Of a DNA stretch of 12,886 nucleotides, positions 1-6,231 are shown piece by piece. The notes under the pieces were generated by a model. That model had not been told where the DNA came from. It saw only the letters and a list, made by a program, of their open reading frames with translations, and did not search any database. The first letter of the stretch is position 1, and each line of letters opens with the position of its first letter. The stretch spans positions 3,271 to 16,156 of the forward strand of contig DIDP01000058.1 of the NCBI GenBank assembly GCA_002418205.1, written 5' to 3'. The translations under genes were made by a program, and so were the position numbers. The DNA is from Anaerolineales bacterium UBA5797. Its GTDB lineage: Bacteria > Chloroflexota > Anaerolineae > Anaerolineales > Villigracilaceae.

Positions 1-1326
1 TTGATCGAAAAGCGCATCTTCGAACTTGGCGCAGCGATGGCACTTGAGGTCGGCAAGAACCGCATGGAATCACTTGGTGACGTGCAGGAGACAGCCGACC
101 TTATGTATTTCTCCGCCAAAATGATGGAGGAGAACAAGGGCTTCATCAAACCGATGGGCAAGGACCCGCTGGTCGGATACGACTCCACCAACGTCTCCGT
201 GCTCCGTCCTTATGGCGTGTGGCTGATCATCAGCCCGTTCAACTTCCCCTTCGCGCTGACCGGTGGACCGACCGGCGCGGCGCTCGTGGCTGGAAACACG
301 GTCGTCATCAAGCCGGCAACGGATACCGCCTGGATCGTCCGGCTCTACGCTGAATGTTTGCGCGACGCGGGCTTCCCACCTGGTGTCGTGAACTTCGTCA
401 CCGGTCCTGGTTCCACGCTCGGGCAGGCGCTCGTGGACAGCCCCGAAGTGGACGGCGCGACCTTCACCGGTTCGTTCGATGTGGGCATGAAGATGTTCCG
501 CGATTTTGCCAACCGCAACTACGTGCGCCCGATCATCCTTGAGCTCGGCGGCAAGAATCCCGCCATCGTCTCGCGCAATGCAAATCTCGAAGACGCAGCC
601 ACCGGCATCGTCCGCTCGGCGTTCGGTCTGCAGGGACAGAAATGCTCGGCGGCTTCACGCGTGCTCGTCGAAGAGCCCGTTTATGATGAACTGATCGCGA
701 AACTCAAAGCCAAGACCGAAGCGTTCGTCATCGGTGACCCGACGGAACGCGCCACCTATCTGGGTCCGGTGGTCAATAAGAGTTCCTATAACGATTTCAA
801 GAACTTCACGGAAGAGATCAGCGACGCGGGCGGCAGGTTCCTTACCGGCGGTCATGTAAAGACCGGCGGCATGTACGACAAGGGCTACTTCTGCGAACCC
901 ACCTTCGTCACCGACCTGCCCTACAGTCATCGTCTGTGGCAATATGAAATGTTCCTGCCCATCACGACGATCGGCAAGGTCAGCAACCTCGATGAAGCAA
1001 TGAAGATCGCCAATGATGTGAACTACGGCCTCACCGCGGGCTTCTACGGGTCCGAGAAGGAAACCAAGTGGTTCTTCACCAACATTCAGGCTGGCGTGAC
1101 CTATGCCAACCGTCCGCAGGGCGCGACCACCGGTGCATGGCCCGGCTTCCAACCCTTCGGCGGCTGGAAAGGCTCCGGCGCGAGCGGCAAGAACGGTGGC
1201 GGATATTACTACGTGCAACTCTACATGCACGAACAGATCCAGACGCTCATCAAGCCCGCCAAAAAGAAGACCGTCAAGAAAGCTGCGCCAAAGAAGACGG
1301 CAAAGAAAACCGCCAAACGCAAATAA
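1..1326 (+). CDS. Aldehyde dehydrogenase, P5C dehydrogenase-like, 5'-truncated by window edge, lysine-rich tail
   Basis: NAD(P)-dependent aldehyde dehydrogenase, closest in style to L-glutamate gamma-semialdehyde (1-pyrroline-5-carboxylate) dehydrogenases, which oxidise the semialdehyde to glutamate in proline breakdown. The 441 visible residues lack roughly the first 80-100 of the usual ~520. The TTG at base 1 is therefore probably an internal codon, not the start. Visible family signatures are ISPFNFP (77-83), FTGS (155-158), the general-base motif ELGGKNP (181-187, Glu181) and GQKCSAASR with catalytic Cys215. The usual EEIFGP motif reads YEMFLP, keeping the cofactor-binding Glu316. The substrate-anchor region before QPFGG differs from Thermus-type P5C dehydrogenase as I remember it, so the exact substrate is uncertain. 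From residue 418 to 441 the chain is an added tail with 12 Lys and 1 Arg plus Ala, Thr and Pro, unlike a normal aldehyde dehydrogenase C-terminus. The family is very sure; the substrate is moderate. Confidence 0.9.
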   Translation: MIEKRIFELGAAMALEVGKNRMESLGDVQETADLMYFSAKMMEENKGFIKPMGKDPLVGYDSTNVSVLRPYGVWLIISPFNFPFALTGGPTGAALVAGNTVVIKPATDTAWIVRLYAECLRDAGFPPGVVNFVTGPGSTLGQALVDSPEVDGATFTGSFDVGMKMFRDFANRNYVRPIILELGGKNPAIVSRNANLEDAATGIVRSAFGLQGQKCSAASRVLVEEPVYDELIAKLKAKTEAFVIGDPTERATYLGPVVNKSSYNDFKNFTEEISDAGGRFLTGGHVKTGGMYDKGYFCEPTFVTDLPYSHRLWQYEMFLPITTIGKVSNLDEAMKIANDVNYGLTAGFYGSEKETKWFFTNIQAGVTYANRPQGATTGAWPGFQPFGGWKGSGASGKNGGGYYYVQLYMHEQIQTLIKPAKKKTVKKAAPKKTAKKTAKRK

Positions 1327-1339
1327 GCCTCGTCCCCAT

Positions 1340-1365
1340 CCCCTCTCCCTGATCAGGGAGAGGGG
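1340..1365. repeat. Perfect 26-bp palindrome between aldehyde dehydrogenase and methyltransferase genes
   Basis: Two 13-base arms (CCCCTCTCCCTGA and its complement) meet with no spacer around TGATCA. There is no T-run directly after it, only TATTTAATT, so it is at best a weak intrinsic terminator for the upstream gene. The right arm holds the only purine-rich stretch (GGGAGAGGGG, 1356-1365) that could be a ribosome binding site for the gene at 1378, 12 bases before its ATG. A folded hairpin would hide that site. It may also be a copy of a dispersed palindromic element. Confidence 0.75.
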
Positions 1366-1377
1366 TATTTAATTCCC

Positions 1378-2142
1378 ATGCCCTGGAACCCAGACCTTTA
1401 TCATAAATTTCAATCGGAACGGTCCGCGCCATTTTATGATCTTTTGTCCCTGGTGGAGGTGCGCGCCGGTCTCGACGTTGTCGATCTGGGCTGCGGCACA
1501 GGCGAACTGACGCGCCAACTTGCGGAGGCACTCCCAGACAGCCGCGTCACCGGACTCGATTCATCGCGTCAAATGCTGGACGCGGCACAAGCCGCCTCCT
1601 TCCCGACCCCCAATCTGGTCTTCGTGCAGGGAGATCAATCCACGCTGACAGGTGAATGGGATCTCATCTTCAGCAACGCCGCGCTGCAATGGAGCGAGGA
1701 CCACAACGAACTGCTTCCCTACCTTTACCGACATTTAAAACCCGGCGGGCAGATCGCGGTGCAGGTGCCATCGAATCACAACCACATCTCACATCAAATC
1801 TACCGCGAGACCGCGAGTGAGGAACCGTTCAGATCCATCTTGCAGGGATTCCAACGATATGCCCCGGTGTTATCCATAGAACAATATGCTCAACTTCTTT
1901 TTGCCTGCGGCGCGCAAAACATCACCGTTTTCGAGAAGATCTACGCCCACGTGCTGGAGGATTCGGACGCGGTGGTAGAATGGATTTCAGGCACCGCGCT
2001 GGTCCCTTACTTTGAACGGCTCGGTGAATACAAGGACGAATTCGTGAAAGCCATCCGCGATAAAATGCGCGCCGCCCTGCCGGATCGTCCCGTTTTTTAT
2101 CCTTTCAAGAGAACATTGTTTTCGGCAAGGAAACCTTCCTAA
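1378..2142 (+). CDS. tam: Trans-aconitate 2-methyltransferase-like SAM-dependent methyltransferase
   Basis: Class I SAM-dependent methyltransferase of 254 residues, the length of E. coli Tam, which methylates trans-aconitate, a toxic by-product of citrate/aconitate chemistry, in the cytoplasm. The N-terminus WNPDLYHKF...ERSAPFYDLL (3-23) matches the Tam hallmark WNPxLYxxFxxERxxP. Motif I is VDLGCGTG (35-42), the acidic residue after strand 2 is Asp61 in GLDSS, and LIFSNAALQW (96-105) matches Tam's motif-IV region. KPGGQIAVQVP follows. The ATG at 1378 is chosen because the Tam N-terminal motif begins two residues later. The only candidate ribosome site lies in the arm of the preceding palindrome. 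It sits 51 bases ahead of a small membrane-protein gene, so co-transcription with the CoA-transferase run is possible. The family is sure; trans-aconitate as substrate is likely but inferred by resemblance. Confidence 0.85.
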   Translation: MPWNPDLYHKFQSERSAPFYDLLSLVEVRAGLDVVDLGCGTGELTRQLAEALPDSRVTGLDSSRQMLDAAQAASFPTPNLVFVQGDQSTLTGEWDLIFSNAALQWSEDHNELLPYLYRHLKPGGQIAVQVPSNHNHISHQIYRETASEEPFRSILQGFQRYAPVLSIEQYAQLLFACGAQNITVFEKIYAHVLEDSDAVVEWISGTALVPYFERLGEYKDEFVKAIRDKMRAALPDRPVFYPFKRTLFSARKPS

Positions 2143-2193
2143 GTTATAGACCCGACAGGGCCCCCGGGAGCCATCGGCCTTACGTGACATATT

Positions 2194-2451
2194 ATGGGTG
2201 AACCTGAACCTGGCTACGACCGCAAGGAAATTTTATATCGCATCGGCACCTTCTTCCTGCTGCTGGGGCTGGGAGTGCTGGTCTTCTTTTTCCTCTCCGA
2301 AGCCGCGGAGAAGCCCACCTTCAGTTACTTTTGCGGGAGCATCGTCCTGTTGGGGGTCGGTTTTTTCTTTCGGGCACAATATAGGAAGGCAGTCAAATCC
2401 AGCGGACGCTTCAGCATTTTCAAAAGATTCAAAAGAGGCAGCGACAAATGA
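2194..2451 (+). CDS. Small two-helix membrane protein of unknown function
   Basis: An 85-residue protein I do not recognise as a named family. A polar N-terminus (MGEPEPGYDRKEILYR) is followed by two hydrophobic segments, about 17-35 (IGTFFLLLGLGVLVFFFL) and 44-59 (SYFCGSIVLLGVGFFF). It ends in a strongly basic tail with many Lys and Arg. The basic tail and acidic loop suggest a hairpin with both ends in the cytoplasm. No clear Shine-Dalgarno sequence precedes the ATG, and an in-frame stop (TGA at 2185) lies just upstream, so this is the earliest possible ATG. Its stop overlaps the next gene's start (ATGA at 2448), which argues that it is a real translated gene coupled to CoA-transferase subunit A. 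Confidence 0.65.
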   Translation: MGEPEPGYDRKEILYRIGTFFLLLGLGVLVFFFLSEAAEKPTFSYFCGSIVLLGVGFFFRAQYRKAVKSSGRFSIFKRFKRGSDK

Positions 2452-3350
2452 CCAAATTGATCTCTCTTTCTGATGCCATCGCTAAATATGTAAGCGATGG
2501 CGATATTGTGTACGCGGCGGGGTTTACGCACCTCATCCCATTTGCGGCGGGGCATGAAATGATCCGGCAGGGCAAGAAGGACCTCACCCTTGCCCGCGCC
2601 ACCCCCGACCTCATCTACGACATGATGGTCGCGGCGGGCTGTGCAAAGAAGGTCATCTTCTCCTACATGGGCAATCCCGGTGTGGGGTCGCTGCGGATTG
2701 TCCGTTCGGCGATCGAAAAAGGCGAGCTCGATTGGGAGGAATATTCGCACTTCGGCATGATCACCCGTTTACAGGCAGGGGCAGCGGGTCTGCCTTTTCT
2801 GCCCATGAATCAGACCGGCGCGACCGATCTCGAAAATGTCAACCCCAACATCAAGCGCATCCCCGACCCCTACGGCGGGAAGGATGTGATCGTCGTCCCG
2901 GCGTTGAACCCGGATGTGGCAATCGTCCACGTGCAGCGGGCGGACGAGAACGGCAACGCGCATCTCTGGGGCATCATCGGCGAACAAAAGGAAGCCGCGT
3001 TTGCCGCGAAAAAGGTCATCGTGACGGCAGAGGAAATTGTGGATGAAGCAGTCATCCGGTCCGACCCGAACCGCACCATGATCCCCGGCATCGTCGTCAA
3101 CGCGGTGTGTCACGTCCCGTTCGCCTGCCACCCCTCGTACGCGCAGGGATATTACGACAGAGACAACGAGTTTTATCTGGCATGGGACAAGGTCAGCGAA
3201 TCTGTGGAGAGTGTGAGAAGCTGGCTCGATGAATGGGTGTATGGCGTAAAAGACCGGAGGGAGTACTGGGAAAGACTCGGCGGGGAAAAACGAGAACAAT
3301 TGAAAGTGGAAGCCCGCTACAGCGAACAGATCAATTATGGAAAATATTGA
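2448..3350 (+). CDS. Class I CoA-transferase, subunit A (glutaconate CoA-transferase alpha-like)
   Basis: Alpha subunit of a heteromeric class I CoA-transferase, which moves CoA between an acyl-CoA and a free carboxylate through an enzyme-bound thioester. At 300 residues it is close to GctA and the actinobacterial IpdA. Family landmarks are SDGDIVYAAGFTH (16-28), a GMITRLQAGAAGLPFLPM stretch (103-120), VIVVPALNPDVAIVHVQRAD (147-166) leading into ENGNAHLWG, and late VTAEEIVDE. It starts with an ATGA overlap with the membrane-protein gene and has AGAGG 11 bases ahead of the ATG as ribosome site. Its partner subunit is not the next gene: an alpha/beta hydrolase starts 3 bases after the stop and subunit B follows that. 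The position that I believe corresponds to the catalytic Glu of IpdA's ring-opening hydrolases appears to be His101 here, which favours CoA transfer over IpdAB chemistry. The acid it uses is not readable from sequence. Confidence 0.88.
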   Translation: MTKLISLSDAIAKYVSDGDIVYAAGFTHLIPFAAGHEMIRQGKKDLTLARATPDLIYDMMVAAGCAKKVIFSYMGNPGVGSLRIVRSAIEKGELDWEEYSHFGMITRLQAGAAGLPFLPMNQTGATDLENVNPNIKRIPDPYGGKDVIVVPALNPDVAIVHVQRADENGNAHLWGIIGEQKEAAFAAKKVIVTAEEIVDEAVIRSDPNRTMIPGIVVNAVCHVPFACHPSYAQGYYDRDNEFYLAWDKVSESVESVRSWLDEWVYGVKDRREYWERLGGEKREQLKVEARYSEQINYGKY

Positions 3351-3353
3351 TCG

Positions 3354-4196
3354 ATGAAGAGTTTCGATTTCGGCGGGACGGGTCTGCCTCTGCATTTTCT
3401 TCACGCCAACGGGTATCCGCCTGAGTGTTACAAGCCGTTGTTCGAATTTTTAAAAACAGAGTACCGCGTCTTTGGGATGATGCTGCGCCCGTTGTGGGAG
3501 GGCACGAAACCGGAAGAGATAGACGATTGGCATAATTTTTCAGAAGACCTGCGCGTCTTTCTGACTTCATCCCAGCTGTCGCGGAGTGGGATCGAAGCAC
3601 CCGTGATCGGCGTGGGACACTCAATCGGCGCCATCGTCACCCTGCGCGCTGCCTTGAAATACCCGAAGAAATTCCGCGCCATCATCCTGCTCGACCCGGT
3701 GCTGTTTGTGCCAAAGCGGCTCGTCGAATGGCGCATCATACGCGCCAAGGACCCAACGTCGCATCCGTTGATCCAGCTCGCCCAAAAGCGCAGGCGCACC
3801 TTTAGTGACCTGGATTCGGTCTTCAAGCGCTATCGGACGCGGGAAATCTTCCGTTACATGAGCGACGAGAACTTGAAAATTTACATCGAGGGCATCACCC
3901 GCCAGACCGAAAGCGGTTACGAACTGGTCTACTCGCCGGATTGGGAGTCCCGTATCTACTTCACCGGCATGCAGGATTTCGATATCTGGAACAACCTGCA
4001 ATATTTGGACGTGCCCGCGCTCTTCCTGCGCGGCGCGGAGACGGATACTTTTCTCGAAGATGCGGCAAGGCTTGTGCAACTGAAACAGCCCAAAGCGAGA
4101 GTTGAGGCGCTGCCCCAGTCCACACATCTATTCCCGCTCGAACGTCCGCAGGAAGTGTTTGGCATTATGCAATCATTCCTAAAAGAGGTACTATGA
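3354..4196 (+). CDS. Alpha/beta hydrolase encoded between CoA-transferase subunits
   Basis: Cytoplasmic serine hydrolase of the alpha/beta-hydrolase fold, 280 residues, complete. The oxyanion segment is HFLHANGYPP (14-23). The nucleophile elbow is GHSIG (88-92) with Ser90. A strand-6 LLDP follows at 112-115. The probable acid is Asp231 in FLRGAETDTF after PALFLRG, and the catalytic His258 lies in STHLFPLERP, so the triad is complete. The cap region (about 120-205) is rich in Arg, Lys and aromatic residues. It has no signal peptide. The gene starts 3 bases after CoA-transferase subunit A and overlaps subunit B by ATGA, so all three are likely made together, suggesting an ester, C-C bond or thioester hydrolase in the same pathway. 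The fold is sure, but no particular hydrolase subfamily can be named. Confidence 0.88.
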   Translation: MKSFDFGGTGLPLHFLHANGYPPECYKPLFEFLKTEYRVFGMMLRPLWEGTKPEEIDDWHNFSEDLRVFLTSSQLSRSGIEAPVIGVGHSIGAIVTLRAALKYPKKFRAIILLDPVLFVPKRLVEWRIIRAKDPTSHPLIQLAQKRRRTFSDLDSVFKRYRTREIFRYMSDENLKIYIEGITRQTESGYELVYSPDWESRIYFTGMQDFDIWNNLQYLDVPALFLRGAETDTFLEDAARLVQLKQPKARVEALPQSTHLFPLERPQEVFGIMQSFLKEVL

Positions 4197-4969
4197 ACGA
4201 GATCAAATATTCCTCCGCCGAACTGATGATCATCAACGCCGCGCGGTTATTGCGCGATGGCGATGTGGTGTTCGTCGGGGTCGGTCAACCCAACCTGGCG
4301 TGCAATCTCGCCAAGCGGACGCACGCGCCCAACCTGGTGATGATCTACGAAGCGGGCGTGATCGGCGCGGAACCGGCGCGTTTGCCGCTTTCCATCGGCG
4401 ACCCCACGCTCGTGAGCGGGTCGCTTTCGGTGGTAAGCATGTACGACATCTTCGCAAATTATCTACAGCGCGGCAACGTGGACGTGGGTTTCATGGGCGG
4501 CGCGCAGATTGACAAATACGGCAACATCAACGCCACGGTCATCGGCGGGTACGAACATCCGAAGGTGCGCCTGCCCGGCTCCGGTGGCTCGCAGGAGATC
4601 GCAGCGTGGGCAAACCGCTGTTACATCATGACCCCGCACCAGAAGCGCCGCTTCCCTGAAAAGGTGGAGTTCATGACCTCGGCAGGTTTCATCGGCGGCA
4701 AAGGTGACCGTGAGAAAGCAGGCTTACGCGGTGGCGGGATGCTGGCGGTTGTGACGGATATTGGAATGATGGAACCGGATGAGACCGGCGAGATGATCCT
4801 GACCGCGCTGCATCCCGGCAAGACAGCGGAAGAAGCCAAAGCCAACACTGGCTGGGATTTGAAGGTGGCTCCCGAATTGAAAACCACCGAACTCGTCACG
4901 GAGAACGAATTGCGCATCCTGCGGGAAGAGCTCGATCCGACCGGAATTTATTTGAAGGGCAGCGGATAA
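4193..4969 (+). CDS. Class I CoA-transferase, subunit B (glutaconate CoA-transferase beta-like)
   Basis: Beta subunit of the CoA-transferase whose alpha subunit is at 2448. Its 258 residues match the usual size (~260). The N-terminal AARLLRDGDVVFVGVGQPNLACNLAKR (16-42) is the family opening. YEAGVIG places Glu53 at the position of the catalytic Glu of glutaconate CoA-transferase beta (Glu54 in Acidaminococcus), the residue that carries CoA. Further landmarks are MGGAQIDKYGNINAT (101-115) and LPGSGGSQEIA (127-137). IpdB-type hydrolases lack this Glu, so the pair should be a true transferase. It has a good ribosome site (AGAGG, 7 bases before the ATG) inside the preceding gene plus an ATGA overlap. 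It is the last gene of the run, with a strong terminator 18 bases after its stop. Confidence 0.9.
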   Translation: MNEIKYSSAELMIINAARLLRDGDVVFVGVGQPNLACNLAKRTHAPNLVMIYEAGVIGAEPARLPLSIGDPTLVSGSLSVVSMYDIFANYLQRGNVDVGFMGGAQIDKYGNINATVIGGYEHPKVRLPGSGGSQEIAAWANRCYIMTPHQKRRFPEKVEFMTSAGFIGGKGDREKAGLRGGGMLAVVTDIGMMEPDETGEMILTALHPGKTAEEAKANTGWDLKVAPELKTTELVTENELRILREELDPTGIYLKGSG

Positions 4970-4987
4970 CAAGGCACGGAAAACGGC

Positions 4988-5022
4988 AAAGCCTCACAGA
5001 CCTTCATCTGTGAGGCTTTTTT
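4988..5022 (+). terminator. Intrinsic terminator ending the CoA-transferase gene run
   Basis: A perfect 13-bp stem (AAAGCCTCACAGA, 4988-5000, with its complement at 5007-5019) has a 6-base loop (CCTTCA) and a six-T run (5017-5022). It lies between convergent genes. Read on the minus strand the same stem is followed by a weaker T-poor stretch, so it may serve the lipoprotein gene at 5040 less efficiently. Confidence 0.93.
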
Positions 5023-5039
5023 GATTCCTGGGGCGTGGG

Positions 5040-5429
5040 CTATTTCGACAATACGTAGGTTACGTTGTTGAACCCTGCATACCGACCCGAGCAGTCGGCA
5101 TCCTTGGCAGGATCGTCAACGTATTTGAAAGTGAGGTTGGTTCCATCGAACGTATAGTGGAACTTCATCGGCGCTTTGCAGTCAGCATTGTTCGTTTCCT
5201 CGGTGTAGACGTCACCCTTCACGCTATAGGTGCCCTCCGCCGGGTGCATCCCGTAGGAAAAAGCATACCAGGTGCCATCCTTGTCGAAATAAAGCCCTTC
5301 CATTTCCTTGCCCGGAGGGGTGAACTTCCCGGTGGGGAAATTGGATCCAGATGAGCCCGATCCACAAGCTGTCATGACCATGGAGGCCAACAGCAATCCA
5401 ATTATGAACAAAACCATATTCTTTTTCAT
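5040..5429 (-). CDS. Small lipoprotein of unknown function
   Basis: A 129-residue exported lipoprotein. MKKNMVLFIIGLLLASMVMTAC gives a short basic start, a hydrophobic core and a lipobox (MTAC) with Cys22 as the lipid-modified residue, followed by a Gly/Ser linker. The mature part (about 40-128) is a run of beta-strand-like segments (GLYFDKDGTWYAFSYG, GTYSVKGDVY, KFHYTFDGTNLTFKYVDD, NVTYVLS), like a small lipocalin-like or META-type barrel. Cys84 and Cys113 could form one disulfide. The ATG is supported by AGGAGAG (5436-5442) at 6 bases spacing. It lies 28 bases downstream of another exported-protein gene on the same strand, so the two are probably one transcript. I do not recognise a named family. 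Confidence 0.82.
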   Translation of the reverse strand: MKKNMVLFIIGLLLASMVMTACGSGSSGSNFPTGKFTPPGKEMEGLYFDKDGTWYAFSYGMHPAEGTYSVKGDVYTEETNNADCKAPMKFHYTFDGTNLTFKYVDDPAKDADCSGRYAGFNNVTYVLSK

Positions 5430-5457
5430 GGCATTCTCTCCTGATGATCGATTTTTG

Positions 5458-6006
5458 TTATAGGCATTTCACGTTCGGATTGAACGGGGCGAACATCCCG
5501 GAGGGATTCGCCTGCCAGACCCAGACATGCAGATCATAGTGCGGAGGCTGTCCCGGCTCGTGCTGTGGCATGGGGCCATCCAACGGTCGGTTGAAGATCA
5601 CTGGTGCAGGCGGAGCAGGGTTGGGCACGGGGGTATCCGGCGCGCCGATGCCGTAAAAATATTCGACGCCGACCAGTTTCAACTCCCCGCCCTGTTCCAC
5701 GTAGAGCAGGATCTCCGGCTCAAGAATGTTGATCGTTGGATCCATGAGGCGGGAAGGGTTGATGAAGTGGATACCCATACCGCCATCCGGTGATGCGACA
5801 CATTCCGGAGTGCGGATGAACCCGTCCGCGTAGGCGGCGTTCACATCGTGATATTTATCGGTCACCTGCCTCACCCTCGCCAGGTCTCTCAGTACAGCCG
5901 GATCTGTAACGCCTCCTGCTGCATAAACGATACTGGTAAATATGCCAAGCAACGTCAGGGTAACGAACAAAGATATGAGGATATTTTTCTTTCGGGTGAT
6001 AAACAC
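5458..6006 (-). CDS. Conserved secreted protein of unknown function (GTG start)
   Basis: A 182-residue exported protein from a GTG at 6006. This start is chosen because AAAGGAG sits 5 bases before it and because translation from it opens with a classic signal peptide: MFITRKKN, then a hydrophobic core ISLFVTLTLLGIFTSIV, then a cleavage site near VYAAG (about 28-31). A longer frame to an ATG at 6075 has no ribosome site and runs into the predicted promoter. The mature part has patterns I associate with a widespread secreted family without known function: KYHDVNAAYADGF, MGIHFINPSRLMDP, PEILLYV, LVGVEYFYG, a proline-rich loop, and a C-terminal DLHVWVWQANPSGMFAPFNPNVKC. Two Cys (in TPEC and VKC) may pair. 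It is first in a two-gene transcript with the lipoprotein and is divergent from the giant kinase gene. Confidence 0.8.
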   Translation of the reverse strand: MFITRKKNILISLFVTLTLLGIFTSIVYAAGGVTDPAVLRDLARVRQVTDKYHDVNAAYADGFIRTPECVASPDGGMGIHFINPSRLMDPTINILEPEILLYVEQGGELKLVGVEYFYGIGAPDTPVPNPAPPAPVIFNRPLDGPMPQHEPGQPPHYDLHVWVWQANPSGMFAPFNPNVKCL

Positions 6007-6065
6007 TTGATCTCCTTTGGCCAGTGAGTTTTGCGCCACGGGATGCGCGCTGGTCCGATAGCCGC

Positions 6066-6094
6066 ACTGTAGCATTTCGGAAAATGAAATTCAA
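6066..6094 (-). promoter_or_regulatory. Sigma70-type promoter for the two exported-protein genes
   Basis: On the minus strand, TTGAAT (6089-6094) and TACAGT (6066-6071) are separated by 17 bases. A start of transcription near 6059 would give a leader of about 50 bases before the GTG at 6006. It would also place the alternative ATG at 6075 upstream of transcription, supporting the shorter protein. Confidence 0.55.
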
Positions 6095-6111
6095 GGGTAT
6101 TTTGGCGTTCC

Positions 6112-6166
6112 TATCGCTTTTTATATAACTTTTGCACCGTTTTCGACACCGATACAAAAAGCGATA
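6112..6166. promoter_or_regulatory. 11-bp inverted repeat with extra direct half-site between divergent promoters, candidate operator
   Basis: TATCGCTTTTT (6112-6122) and its exact complement AAAAAGCGATA (6156-6166) flank 33 bases. The right arm overlaps a direct repeat, CGATACAAA at 6150-6158 and again at 6162-6170 (12-base period). The left arm is centred about 58 bases upstream of the predicted minus-strand start of transcription and the right arm about 57 upstream of the plus-strand one. That placement suits a shared activator. It could instead be chance in this AT-rich patch. Confidence 0.45.
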
Positions 6167-6182
6167 CAAACCCTGATCTTCC

Positions 6183-6211
6183 TTGAACCCGTTCCATCCC
6201 TACGCTATACT
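6183..6211 (+). promoter_or_regulatory. Sigma70-type promoter for the 1892-residue receptor-kinase gene
   Basis: TTGAAC (6183-6188) and TATACT (6206-6211) have the ideal 17-base spacing. Transcription would begin near 6218, leaving a very short leader that contains GGAGG (6222-6226) 5 bases before the ATG at 6232. Both elements differ from consensus at few positions, so this is a strong candidate. Confidence 0.7.
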
Positions 6212-6231
6212 CGCAGTCATCGGAGGCAGGT

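Noticed and set aside
1..3. TTG at base 1 as true start of the aldehyde dehydrogenase
   Set aside because: The protein begins in the middle of a conserved N-terminal region and lacks about 80-100 residues, so the gene runs in from outside the window.
2143..2193. Regulatory element in the gap holding AGACCCGACAGG and GGGCCCCCGGG
   Set aside because: Only one arm of a possible repeat is present and no stable hairpin or promoter pair could be made out in 51 bases.
2448..4969. IpdAB-like sterol ring-cleavage hydrolase
   Set aside because: Subunit B keeps the CoA-transferase Glu53, and no other steroid-degradation genes are visible.
6007..6075. N-terminal extension of the secreted protein from the ATG at 6075
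   Set aside because: It has no ribosome site, overlaps the predicted promoter, and would bury the signal peptide 23 residues in. The GTG at 6006 has AAAGGAG at the right distance.
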